A stretch of DNA of 64,000 bases from Ruminococcaceae bacterium UBA3903 (GTDB taxonomy: Bacteria; Bacillota; Clostridia; Oscillospirales; Acutalibacteraceae), in contig DGFJ01000009.1 in the NCBI GenBank assembly GCA_002391625.1, forward strand, positions 62,001 through 126,000, read 5' to 3'. Below, in pieces: positions 1-8,056 of the stretch. The position numbers and the translations under genes were made by a program. Under the pieces are notes generated by a model. The model had not been told where the DNA came from. It did not search any database and saw only the letters and a program-made list of their open reading frames with translations. Every line of letters starts with the position of its first letter. Position 1 is the stretch's first letter.

Positions 1-920
1 TTGGTGCTTTATATAGCGGTAAGGAGAAAAAAGGCAGTAGATTTCTGACGTCTAATGAGATTGAAGGCTTTAGTAATAGAGTGAAAAAGGTACCTACATC
101 ATTATTTTATTCAGCGTTAACGCCTTTGTTAATTTTATATTTATTGTATTTCATTGTACAGTCAGGTTACTTTTTGTCGGCATTTAACAGTATGCTGCCT
201 GATGGCTATGACTATGCTCAGTACGCACGGCAGGGCTTTTTCGAGCTTTGCACAGTTGCTATAATTAACCTAATACTTATTTGGACGCTGATATCATTTA
301 GCAAACGGGTAAACGGGGAAATGGCAAAGGGGATAAAGGTGTACAGCATTATATTGTGTGTGTTCACGTTGCTGCTTATTTTCACCGTCATCAGCAAAAT
401 GTTTATGTATATCACGTTTAACGGATTGACTCATCTGCGTCTGTACACATCATGGTTTATGGTGCTGTTGGCTATTGTATTTGTGTTGATTATTGTTAAG
501 GTTTTGTGTTATAGGGTTAATTTTCCTAAGGCGGTCACCGTAGTATTTGTTATAATGTTTGGGGTGCTGTGCTTCAGTAATGTTGACGGCTTAATTACAA
601 AATATAATGTAGAGCAGTATCAAAAGGGCAGCATAGAATGGATGGGTCATAGCGGTTTAGATGAATTAGATGACAGTGCTGTACCATATATATTACAGCT
701 TGCTGGTGATGCGGATACACCGTCAGATGTTAAAGATGATTGTGTGTACTATTTGTCACATAGATATTCTCGATACAGCGGTGACCCAAAAGACTTTAAT
801 ATAATTTCATATACAGCACATGAACAGCTGGAACAAAATAAGGAGCAGTTTCAGTATCCAGAAAATGAGAAAAATGAGTATCCATATTCACGTTACAGCA
901 GTTATAATAATAGGTATTAA
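1..920 (+). CDS. DUF4173-type polytopic membrane protein, 3' part (5' end outside window)
   Basis: The reading frame is open from base 3 with no stop before the GTG at 81, and the residues before that GTG read as normal protein, so this is the C-terminal part of a gene that begins before the window. About 305 residues are visible. Five hydrophobic segments can be seen (around 110-185, 235-300, 330-415, 440-510 and 525-590 in window bases), followed by a polar C-terminal tail rich in Tyr, Asn and Glu. The segments 'YARQGFFEL', 'LRLYTSWFM' and 'YNVEQYQ' match what I recall of the DUF4173/DUF4153 family, whose function is unknown. It is probably a single transcription unit ending before the promoter at 1015. 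The family call is moderately sure; the partial status is clear from the frame. Confidence 0.7.
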   Translation, partial: GALYSGKEKKGSRFLTSNEIEGFSNRVKKVPTSLFYSALTPLLILYLLYFIVQSGYFLSAFNSMLPDGYDYAQYARQGFFELCTVAIINLILIWTLISFSKRVNGEMAKGIKVYSIILCVFTLLLIFTVISKMFMYITFNGLTHLRLYTSWFMVLLAIVFVLIIVKVLCYRVNFPKAVTVVFVIMFGVLCFSNVDGLITKYNVEQYQKGSIEWMGHSGLDELDDSAVPYILQLAGDADTPSDVKDDCVYYLSHRYSRYSGDPKDFNIISYTAHEQLEQNKEQFQYPENEKNEYPYSRYSSYNNRY

Positions 921-1014
921 TAGTTGGGAAATGTGTCCTTATATAAGAGGTCATAAAAAATGGTTAAGCCACAGGGGTATAGTATAAAAGGTATTGGAAA
1001 GCAGATGGGGTGTA

Positions 1015-1042
1015 TTTACAATTAGTGTGAATATGATATAAT
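1015..1042 (+). promoter_or_regulatory. Sigma-A type promoter for the amidohydrolase gene
   Basis: TTTACA at 1015-1020 and a perfect TATAAT at 1037-1042 with a 16-base spacer, 31 bases before the start codon at 1074. Confidence 0.65.
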
Positions 1043-1073
1043 TTACACAAATACAAATAAAGAGGTGTTTGTT

Positions 1074-1901
1074 ATGATTATAGATGCACATACACATACA
1101 GGCTGTATGCTAAACTTTATTATGACAGAGGAAATGTTATTGGAATCTATGGACAAATATAATATAGATTACTGCCTTTGTTCAAACGGAGAGGCAACAG
1201 AGTTTGACCACAACCACTATTTGTTGCCTGCTAATATGCAAAAAACACAGGAAAGTGTGTACCGCACAAATTTAAAGTTTGCTAGGGCAAACAGGGATAA
1301 AATTGGTGTGTTACCATGGGTAAAGCCATATTTACAAGGTGTGACAGATGAACTGGAAAGATTAATTGCAGAAAATTTAGATATTACATTTGGTATTAAG
1401 CTTCACCCGTTTCATTCAGTGACTAGGTTTGATTCTCCCCGTGTGCAGGACTATATTAGGCTTGCACAGCAGTTTAATTTAACGGTGCTTACCCATACCG
1501 GCATGGGGGAATATGACAACTGTACAGTTGTTGCTAAAATGGCGGAAAAATACCCTGATGTAAGCTTTGTTATGGGACATATGGGGCTAGGTACGGATAA
1601 CAGCAATGCCATTGAACTGGTAAGCCAGTACCCTAACCTATATGGTGACACAGCATGGGTGTCTATGGAAAGTGCAATAAGATGTATAGAAAAATGTGGC
1701 AGTGAAAAGTTGATTTTTGGCAGTGACAATACCATAGATGGTGTGGACACCTATGATAATAACGGGAAAGGATCACCGTCAATATACCGTAAATATTTTG
1801 GGGAGTTAAAAGCTATTTTGTCAAAAGAGGATTACGAAAATTTAATGTATAAAAACGCTGTTAGGATATACAGGCTAAGTAAGCTTAGGGATAAATGCTG
1901 A
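1074..1901 (+). CDS. Amidohydrolase family 2 (TIM-barrel metal-dependent hydrolase)
   Basis: A 275-residue metal-dependent hydrolase of the amidohydrolase-2 (PF04909-like) type. The start is the ATG at 1074, with the ribosome binding site AAGAGG eight to nine bases ahead; the GTG at 1065 lies inside that site and is a poorer start. Metal ligands of the family are visible in order: the N-terminal HxH ('DAHTHTG'), a Lys/His segment 'GIKLHPF', His in 'LTHTG', His in 'MGHMG' and the late Asp in 'FGSDNT'. Members hydrolyse or decarboxylate diverse small molecules, and nothing nearby identifies the substrate. It has its own promoter and sits alone between a membrane protein and the convergent nfnB. 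Confidence 0.8.
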   Translation: MIIDAHTHTGCMLNFIMTEEMLLESMDKYNIDYCLCSNGEATEFDHNHYLLPANMQKTQESVYRTNLKFARANRDKIGVLPWVKPYLQGVTDELERLIAENLDITFGIKLHPFHSVTRFDSPRVQDYIRLAQQFNLTVLTHTGMGEYDNCTVVAKMAEKYPDVSFVMGHMGLGTDNSNAIELVSQYPNLYGDTAWVSMESAIRCIEKCGSEKLIFGSDNTIDGVDTYDNNGKGSPSIYRKYFGELKAILSKEDYENLMYKNAVRIYRLSKLRDKC

Positions 1902-2044
1902 GCTTGGCATTATCACAGGGTTAACAAGGACGGTGTATTAACCTTGTGCAGTATGAGGATTTCTGGTCTTAATGAACGACCAAGGGCTTTACAGCATTAC
2001 AGATAAAATGCAGTCTGAATAATTAGCCATCTGTTAAATACAAA

Positions 2045-2080
2045 AACGGCACAAGGAGCTTTAAGCGTCCTTGTGCCGTT
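2045..2080. terminator. Bidirectional terminator between amidohydrolase and nfnB
   Basis: A 13-bp perfect stem (2045-2057 pairs with 2068-2080) around a 10-base loop, lying between two convergent genes and flanked by A/T-rich tracts. It can serve both strands. Confidence 0.75.
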
Positions 2081-2097
2081 AATATGTGATTTGAATT

Positions 2098-3483
2098 TTA
2101 TTTGCTTTGAATGTATTCGTCCATAGCAGCAGCTGCTGTTTTACCAGCACCCATAGCCAAAATAACGGTAGCAGCACCTGTTACAGCGTCACCGCCAGCA
2201 TATACACCTACACGAGATGTTAAGCCGTCGTCATTGGCAATAATGCCACCCCATTTTTGAGTATCTAAGCCCTTGGTTGTAGACTTAATTAAGGGGTTAG
2301 GTGATGTGCCAATAGACATAATAACACAGTCAACGTCTAACTCAAACTCTGAACCCGCCTTGACAACAGGTCTGCGTCTGCCGGATTCATCTGGCTCACC
2401 CAGCTCCATTTCTACACACTTCATAGAACCAACAAGTCGGTTCTCATCTGGCAGAATTTCAACGGGGTTAGTTAACAGCTTAAAGATGATGCCTTCCTCT
2501 TTGGCGTGTTCAACCTCTTCAGCACGGGCAGGCAGCTCTTCTTCGCTGCGACGGTAAACGATATATACTTCTTCAGCACCTAAACGTTTAGCGCAGCGTG
2601 CAGCGTCCATTGCTACGTTACCACCACCTACAACAGCAACTCTCTTGGCGTGTTCAATAGGTGTGGTGCTGTTGTCCTTGTATGACTTCATTAGGTTAAC
2701 ACGAGTTAAAAACTCATTAGCGGAGTACACGCCCTTTAGGTTTTCTCCAGGAATGCCCATAAAACGTGGCAAGCCTGCACCAGAGCCTACAAATACAGCC
2801 TCAAAGCCATCCTCCATTAACTCATCAATGGAAAGGATTTTACCAATAACCATATTGGTTTCTACCTTTACACCAAGCTTTTTAAGTGTATCAATTTCCT
2901 TTTGTACTATTGCCTTTGGCAGTCTAAATTCTGGTATGCCGTAAACCAAAACACCCCCAGCTAGGTGCAGTGCTTCAAAAACTGTTACATCGTAACCTTT
3001 TTTAGCAAGATCACCAGCACAGGTTAAGCCAGAAGGACCAGAGCCGATAACAGCTACCTTGTGACCGTTTGGTGTAGGCACAGCTATTTCTGCGTCCTTT
3101 TGCTGGTTATGACGGTCGGCAACGAAACGCTCTAGCCTGCCAATACCAACAGGCTCGCCCTTGATACCCCTTACGCATTTTTGCTCACACTGTGATTCCT
3201 GTGGGCATACACGACCACATACAGCTGGTAATGAGCTGGAAACAGAGATTATATCATATGCCTTCTCAAAGTTACCCTGTGCAACCTGACTAATAAAATC
3301 AGGAATGTGTATCTGCACTGGACAACCGCTGATGCAAGGCTTGTGCTTACAGTTAAGACAACGCTGTGCCTCATCTATTGCCTGCTCCTCTGTGTAGCCT
3401 AGCGTTACCTCTAAAAAGTTTTTGTTACGCACGTTAGGCTCTTGAGTAGGCATTTCGTTCTTTTTTGGTGACATATTAGGCAT
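2098..3483 (-). CDS. nfnB: NfnB: large subunit of NADH-dependent reduced ferredoxin:NADP+ oxidoreductase (GltA-like)
   Basis: A 461-residue flavoprotein of the glutamate synthase small-subunit family. The N-terminal region carries two cysteine sets for [4Fe-4S] clusters (C42, C45, C50, C54 and C89, C93, C99, C103), then an FAD-binding GSGPSG at about 147-152 and an NADP-binding GGGNVA at about 286. On its own it could be annotated as glutamate synthase beta chain. The gene directly upstream, two bases away, encodes the PyrK/sulfide-dehydrogenase-like partner, and there is no glutamate synthase large subunit, so the NfnAB electron-bifurcating transhydrogenase is the better call. Nfn couples reduced ferredoxin and NADH oxidation to NADP+ reduction in the cytoplasm. 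AAGGAGG precedes the ATG. Confidence 0.88.
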   Translation of the reverse strand: MPNMSPKKNEMPTQEPNVRNKNFLEVTLGYTEEQAIDEAQRCLNCKHKPCISGCPVQIHIPDFISQVAQGNFEKAYDIISVSSSLPAVCGRVCPQESQCEQKCVRGIKGEPVGIGRLERFVADRHNQQKDAEIAVPTPNGHKVAVIGSGPSGLTCAGDLAKKGYDVTVFEALHLAGGVLVYGIPEFRLPKAIVQKEIDTLKKLGVKVETNMVIGKILSIDELMEDGFEAVFVGSGAGLPRFMGIPGENLKGVYSANEFLTRVNLMKSYKDNSTTPIEHAKRVAVVGGGNVAMDAARCAKRLGAEEVYIVYRRSEEELPARAEEVEHAKEEGIIFKLLTNPVEILPDENRLVGSMKCVEMELGEPDESGRRRPVVKAGSEFELDVDCVIMSIGTSPNPLIKSTTKGLDTQKWGGIIANDDGLTSRVGVYAGGDAVTGAATVILAMGAGKTAAAAMDEYIQSK

Positions 3484-3485
3484 AA

Positions 3486-4328
3486 TTATTTAACCTCCTT
3501 ATTAAGCAGATTACAGGTGCTTTCATAAGCATGATGTTCAAACTCCTTGTACATACTGCCTCTTTCCATGGCCTCATCAAAATCCACCTCATGACCGTCA
3601 AAATCAGGACCGTCAACACAAGCAAATTTTGTTTTTCCGCCTACTGACAAACGGCAGCCACCGCACATACCTGTACCATCTATCATAATAGGGTTCATGC
3701 TAACCACTGTTTTTAAATTGTATTCCTTGGTTAGCTTACAAACAAATTTCATCATAATAAGTGGACCTATGGTGATAACCTCGTCATAATTTTCGCCACT
3801 GTCAATTAGGGTCTTTAGTGCATTTGTAACCAATCCCTTTTCTCCGTAGCTGCCATCATCTGTCATCATAACCAGCTTATCGCTAACGGCATTAAACTCG
3901 TCCTCTAATATAACTAAATCCTTATTTCTAAAACCAACGATAGAGTGTACCTCAGCACCTAGGCTGTGTAGCTTTTTAGCAATAGGATATGCAATAGCAC
4001 AGCCTACGCCACCGCCAACAACAGCTACCTTTTTAAGACCATCAGTGTGAGAAGCCACGCCTAATGGCCCTACAAAATCATTAATATAATCGCCTTCGTT
4101 TTTGCTGTTTAATAGCTTTGTTGTAGCACCAACAATTTGGAAAATAATTGTTACAGTGCCAGCTTCTCTATCAAAGTCTGCCACTGTCAGCGGAATACGT
4201 TCGCCCTGCTGGTCTACACGCAAAATGATAAATTGACCAGGCTCTGCTTTTTTAGCAATAAGAGGTGCGTCAATTTCCATCAGTGTAACAGTAGGGTTAA
4301 GCACTTTTTTCTTTAAAATCTTGTACAT
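3486..4328 (-). CDS. nfnA: NfnA: FAD/[2Fe-2S] subunit of NADH-dependent ferredoxin:NADP+ oxidoreductase
   Basis: A 280-residue protein of the dihydroorotate dehydrogenase electron-transfer (PyrK) / sulfide dehydrogenase alpha family. The flavin-binding 'RIPLTVAD' lies near residues 44-51, a glycine-rich NAD site 'VVGGGVGCA' near 104-112, and the C-terminal [2Fe-2S] region has Cys222, Cys225 and Cys237 with Asp217 close by. It is followed after two bases by nfnB, so the pair is translated from one message. In established Nfn enzymes this subunit binds NAD(H). PyrK is the alternative, but no pyrD is adjacent. An extended -10 (TGGTATAAT, minus strand, about 4371-4379) lies upstream. Confidence 0.88.
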   Translation of the reverse strand: MYKILKKKVLNPTVTLMEIDAPLIAKKAEPGQFIILRVDQQGERIPLTVADFDREAGTVTIIFQIVGATTKLLNSKNEGDYINDFVGPLGVASHTDGLKKVAVVGGGVGCAIAYPIAKKLHSLGAEVHSIVGFRNKDLVILEDEFNAVSDKLVMMTDDGSYGEKGLVTNALKTLIDSGENYDEVITIGPLIMMKFVCKLTKEYNLKTVVSMNPIMIDGTGMCGGCRLSVGGKTKFACVDGPDFDGHEVDFDEAMERGSMYKEFEHHAYESTCNLLNKEVK

Positions 4329-4644
4329 AATCCATTACCTTTCTTACATTCAAATTCACATAATGTAGCTATTATACCACATCATATGTATGCTTTCCAG
4401 TGCAAATTTTTACAAAATAACAGGTATAATCAGAAAAAAACAGTCAATCTATTGACCTGATAAATGCTGTAATAAGGGGTAATAACACGGTGAATATAAT
4501 GTTAAAAGGATTTTTTATCATATAAGATATATTAGGATATGGGGCTGCCAAGGTGGATGTGGCAGTATCACCAAAAAATCCCATAGGCTGTTTATTGTTT
4601 TATTATGGTGCAGGCAGTTAATTAATCCATAAATGCTTAAACAG

Positions 4645-4673
4645 TTGACATTTTGATTTTTTTAGGATAAACT
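4645..4673 (+). promoter_or_regulatory. Promoter of the Rrf2 regulator gene, with an imperfect palindrome at its -10
   Basis: TTGACA at 4645-4650, 17-base spacer, TAAACT at 4668-4673. An imperfect palindrome with ACTA/TAGT ends spans 4671-4682 and overlaps the -10 and likely start site, a plausible position for autoregulation. In the rest of the 4329-4730 gap I see only a short hairpin near 4547-4567 and the minus-strand nfnA promoter. Confidence 0.6.
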
Positions 4674-4730
4674 AAGCCTAGTAAACATATAGGAATATAT
4701 AACAAACCAAATAAATGGAAGTGATTAATT

Positions 4731-5168
4731 ATGAGAATATCAACAAAGGGTCGTTACGCTCTAAGATTAATGACAGATTTAGCGGTTAACGATAACGGTG
4801 GCTACACACCATTAAAGGCAATAGCTGCCCGTCAGGAAATATCTGAAAAATATTTGGAGCAAATTATTATTATATTGAATCGTGCAGGCTTTGTAAAAAG
4901 CGTGCGTGGTGCAAATGGTGGTTATAAGCTGGCATTTGAGCCTAGCCATTACACGGTTGGTATGATATTAAGGCTGACCGAGGGTAGCTTGGCACCTGTT
5001 GCGTGTTTAGACGACCAAGTAAACGAGTGTGACAGAAGTAAAACCTGTCCTACGCTGTATGTGTGGCAGGAGCTAAATCAGGCAATAGACAATGTGGTTG
5101 ACAATATAACTATAGAAGATATTGTAAACAAAAGTCGTAATCTTATGACGGATAATTACTCAATTTAG
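4731..5168 (+). CDS. Rrf2 family transcriptional regulator (IscR/CymR-like)
   Basis: A 145-residue winged-helix repressor. The N-terminus 'MRISTKGRYALRLM' and the 'GANGGYKLA' wing are hallmark Rrf2 features. Three cysteines (C92, C100, C106) lie where IscR binds its Fe-S cluster, which CymR proteins usually lack, so it may sense Fe-S status or redox rather than only cysteine-synthase complex. The downstream genes are a leader ORF, metY and cysK, so control of sulfur/cysteine metabolism is the likely role. It is divergent from nfnAB, which it could also control. Start ATG follows GGAAGTGA. Confidence 0.85.
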   Translation: MRISTKGRYALRLMTDLAVNDNGGYTPLKAIAARQEISEKYLEQIIIILNRAGFVKSVRGANGGYKLAFEPSHYTVGMILRLTEGSLAPVACLDDQVNECDRSKTCPTLYVWQELNQAIDNVVDNITIEDIVNKSRNLMTDNYSI

Positions 5169-5258
5169 GATAATTTGACTAAAGCTACAAAAATATCCAT
5201 ATATATCATACGTGAATAGTAGTAATTAGAGAATGTTATAAAAACATTTCTAAAATTG

Positions 5259-5286
5259 TTGACAAATGGATATATTGTGATAATAT
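5259..5286 (+). promoter_or_regulatory. Promoter for the leader ORF-metY-cysK unit
   Basis: TTGACA at 5259-5264, 16-base spacer, TAATAT at 5281-5286. Transcription should begin near 5293 and include the leader ORF at 5357. Confidence 0.6.
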
Positions 5287-5356
5287 GTAGTTAAGGTTAA
5301 ATCATACATAACCGATAGGAAATATAAAATTAATTACACAAGAGGGAGGCTGTTTT

Positions 5357-5434
5357 ATGAAATACAAAAAAAGCTTATATGCCAGAGGCTTATGGCGAAT
5401 GTGTAGCCTGTCCCAGTGTTGCAATAAGATATAG
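5357..5434 (+). CDS. 25-residue Cys-containing leader ORF upstream of metY (candidate attenuation peptide)
   Basis: A short ORF beginning ATG at 5357 after the good ribosome binding site GAGGGAGG, ending at TAG 5432-5434, about 40 bases before metY. Its C-terminal part contains Cys codons 16, 21 and 22 ('MCSLSQCCNKI'). The segment AGCCT (5405-5409) can pair either with AGGCT at 5386-5390 or with AGGCT at 5433-5437; the second pairing extends to about 10 bp (5402-5411 with 5431-5440, three of them G-U) and its 5' arm includes Cys codon 16. A third AGGCT (5347-5351) overlaps the leader's ribosome binding site. This looks like a cysteine-responsive leader peptide, but no U-tract terminator is evident, so control would probably be translational. 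The role is inference. Confidence 0.5.
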   Translation: MKYKKSLYARGLWRMCSLSQCCNKI

Positions 5435-5474
5435 GCTGTAAAAATAAATTTTATAATGAGAGAGGTTATTAACA

Positions 5475-6764
5475 ATGAGTTTAAATAGAGAGCTAAAATT
5501 TGAAACAAAACAGGTACACGTAGGACAGGAAGAGCCAGACCCAGCAACAGGTGCCAGAGCAGTGCCAATATACCAGTCGGCATCCTTTGTTTTCGCAGAC
5601 AGTGAGCAGGCTGCGGCTAGGTTTGGGCTGCGTGATACAGGCAACATATACGGCAGGCTAACAAACCCTACACAGGATATTTTTGAAAGAAGGATAAACG
5701 CACTAGAGGGTGGTGTGGCAGCGTTAGCAGTAGCAAGCGGTGCGGCGGCCGTAACATATACAATAGAAAACCTAGCAAAAGCAGGTGACCACATAGTAGC
5801 TGCCAAGAGTATTTATGGCGGCACATACAATCTTTTGCAGCACACATTACCGGATTATGGTGTAGCCACCACCTTTGTAGACCCTGATGAGGAAGGTGCT
5901 TTTGAAAAGGCAATACAGGATAACACAAAGGCAATATTCATAGAAACACTAGGCAACCCAAACTCTAATATTATTGATATAGAAAAAATTGCAAAAATTG
6001 CACACGCACACAAAATACCTTTAGTTGTGGATAATACCTTTGCTACACCATATTTGGTGCGTCCAATAGAATATGGTGCAGACATAGTAGTTCATTCTGC
6101 TACAAAATTTATTGGCGGTCACGGTACGGCTATTGGTGGCGTTATAGTAGATGGAGGTCGGTTTGACTGGGAGAAAAGCGGTAAATTTAAGTCATTGGTT
6201 GAACCTAACCCTAGCTATCATGGTGTTAGCTTTACAAGGGACGTAGGTGCGGCGGCATTTGTAACAAAAATAAGAGCTATTTTATTAAGGGATACGGGTG
6301 CTACCTTGTCACCGTTCCATGCGTTCCTATTTTTACAGGGGCTGGAAACCTTGTCGCTGCGTGTTGAGCGTCATGTAGAAAACGCAATAAAGGTTGTACA
6401 GTATTTAAACAGCCATCCACAGGTAGAAAAGGTCAACCACCCAGCAGTTGACCCATCACAGGCAGACCTTTATAAAAAATATTTTCCTAAGGGCGGCGGT
6501 TCAATATTTACCTTTGAGATAAAAGGAACAGAGGATGACGCTAAAAGGTTTATTGATAATTTACAGATTTTCTCATTGCTTGCCAATGTAGCAGATGTAA
6601 AATCATTGGTGATTCACCCAGCGTCAACAACCCACGCACAGCTAAATGAACAGGAGCTAAAGGAACAGGGTATACAGAAAAACACTATTAGACTATCCAT
6701 TGGCACAGAGCATATTGACGATATATTATACGATTTAAACCAAGCCTTTAAGGCAATAAAGTAA
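5475..6764 (+). CDS. metY: O-acetylhomoserine sulfhydrylase (aminocarboxypropyltransferase)
   Basis: A 429-residue PLP enzyme of the Cys/Met metabolism family. The catalytic lysine is K211 in 'SATKFIGGHG', and the sequence 'TAIGGVIVDGGRFDW' is typical of the MetY/Met17 branch rather than cystathionine gamma-synthase or lyase. MetY joins O-acetylhomoserine with sulfide to give homocysteine in the cytosol. Length is normal for MetY. It is followed after 13 bases by cysK, so the two form a sulfide-assimilation operon downstream of the Rrf2 gene and the Cys leader ORF. The ribosome binding site GAGAGAGG lies close upstream of the ATG. Confidence 0.9.
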   Translation: MSLNRELKFETKQVHVGQEEPDPATGARAVPIYQSASFVFADSEQAAARFGLRDTGNIYGRLTNPTQDIFERRINALEGGVAALAVASGAAAVTYTIENLAKAGDHIVAAKSIYGGTYNLLQHTLPDYGVATTFVDPDEEGAFEKAIQDNTKAIFIETLGNPNSNIIDIEKIAKIAHAHKIPLVVDNTFATPYLVRPIEYGADIVVHSATKFIGGHGTAIGGVIVDGGRFDWEKSGKFKSLVEPNPSYHGVSFTRDVGAAAFVTKIRAILLRDTGATLSPFHAFLFLQGLETLSLRVERHVENAIKVVQYLNSHPQVEKVNHPAVDPSQADLYKKYFPKGGGSIFTFEIKGTEDDAKRFIDNLQIFSLLANVADVKSLVIHPASTTHAQLNEQELKEQGIQKNTIRLSIGTEHIDDILYDLNQAFKAIK

Positions 6765-6777
6765 GGAGATAATTACA

Positions 6778-7710
6778 ATGGCAAATATTTATAGCAGTGT
6801 AACAGAATTAGTAGGCAAAACCCCTTTGCTGGAGCTAAACAATTATGAAAAATCCGAAAATGTAGAGGCACATATTTTGGCAAAGCTAGAGTATTTTAAT
6901 CCTGCTGGCAGTGTAAAGGACAGGGTTGCTGTAGCTATGATTAATGATGCTGAGGAAAAGGGTATTCTGAAGCAGGGTGCAACAATAATTGAGCCAACCA
7001 GCGGTAACACAGGTATTGGTTTGGCGTCAGTAGCAGCAGCCAGAGGCTACCGAATTATACTGACAATGCCTGAAACCATGAGCGTAGAGCGTAGAAATTT
7101 ATTAAAGGCCTATGGTGCAGAAATTGTTTTAACAGATGGTACAAAGGGCATGAAGGGTGCTATAGCCAAGGCTGAGGAGCTGAACAAGGAAATAGAAGGC
7201 TCTGTTATTTTAGGTCAGTTTATAAACCCGGCTAACCCAAAAATTCATAGGGAAACCACAGGAGTGGAAATATGGAATGATACAGACGGTAAGGTTGATA
7301 TAGTAATTGCTGGAGTTGGTACAGGCGGTACAGTCAGCGGTGTAGGCGAATACCTAAAATCAAAAAATCCAAATATTCAGGTTGTAGCTGTAGAACCAGC
7401 AGGCTCTCCTGTTTTGTCTACAGGTAAACCGGGTCCACATAAAATACAGGGTATTGGTGCAGGCTTTGTGCCAGATACACTTGATACAGATATATATGAC
7501 GAGGTGTTCCCTGTAGAGGATACAGATGCATACAAAACAGGTAATACCATCGCTAAAAGTGAGGGCGTGTTAGTTGGTATATCATCTGGTGCGGCTGTGT
7601 ATGCGGCAACGGTTGTAGCAAAACGTCCTGAAAACAAAGGGAAAACAATAGTAGCCGTACTGCCGGATACTGGTGAACGTTACCTGTCTACCCCTTTGTA
7701 TCTGGTATAA
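6778..7710 (+). CDS. cysK: Cysteine synthase (O-acetylserine sulfhydrylase)
   Basis: A 310-residue fold-type II PLP enzyme that makes cysteine from O-acetylserine and sulfide. The PLP lysine is K47 in 'GSVKDR' and the substrate loop 'TSGNTG' is at residues 74-79; the phosphate-binding glycine cluster 'GTGGTVSG' is also present. Length and motifs fit CysK throughout. It is co-transcribed with metY. In CymR systems CysK also acts as a signalling partner of the Rrf2 regulator, which makes the Rrf2 gene upstream notable, though that link here is inference. Confidence 0.93.
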   Translation: MANIYSSVTELVGKTPLLELNNYEKSENVEAHILAKLEYFNPAGSVKDRVAVAMINDAEEKGILKQGATIIEPTSGNTGIGLASVAAARGYRIILTMPETMSVERRNLLKAYGAEIVLTDGTKGMKGAIAKAEELNKEIEGSVILGQFINPANPKIHRETTGVEIWNDTDGKVDIVIAGVGTGGTVSGVGEYLKSKNPNIQVVAVEPAGSPVLSTGKPGPHKIQGIGAGFVPDTLDTDIYDEVFPVEDTDAYKTGNTIAKSEGVLVGISSGAAVYAATVVAKRPENKGKTIVAVLPDTGERYLSTPLYLV

Positions 7711-7904
7711 TTAAAAAGACTTTTTTATAAACAGCGTTTAATTAAATATGTATAAATTTTCCCTTAATAAATTATATATAAAAGGCATTGTATAATAAAT
7801 TACCTTAGTAATTTTGTTGCAGTCTGGCAATATAATGAAAGAAATTTTCCGAGCTGTCATATACATTAAAAAATTTTCATAAGATGTATATTAAGGTTGA
7901 TGAT

Positions 7905-7938
7905 ATGACAAAAAACACCCCCGTAAACGATATATAAT
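7905..7938 (+). promoter_or_regulatory. Possible long-spacer promoter for spoIIE
   Basis: ATGACA at 7905-7910 and TATAAT at 7933-7938 are separated by 22 bases. A 21-22 bp spacer is what Spo0A-activated sigma-A promoters such as spoIIE and spoIIG of Bacillus use. I do not see a convincing Spo0A box, so this is tentative. Confidence 0.35.
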
Positions 7939-7945
7939 AATGTAA

Positions 7946-8003
7946 CCGATTAAAAGCACACTTGTTGTTGTGTATGGTAAGACAAGTGTGTTTTATTAAT
8001 CGG
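7946..8003 (+). repeat. Large inverted repeat in the spoIIE leader
   Basis: The left arm 7946-7965 pairs with the right arm 7982-8003 around a 16-base loop, a roughly 20-bp stem starting CCGATTAA and closing TTAATCGG, lying 54 bases before the likely spoIIE start. There is no uridine run after it, so it is more likely a structured leader or a protein-binding site than a terminator. The rest of the 7711-7945 gap is A/T-rich without an ORF. Confidence 0.7.
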
Positions 8004-8056
8004 ACGAATAGCAATATTTGACATTAGATATATATAGCGTTTCGGGGGTTGTTAAT

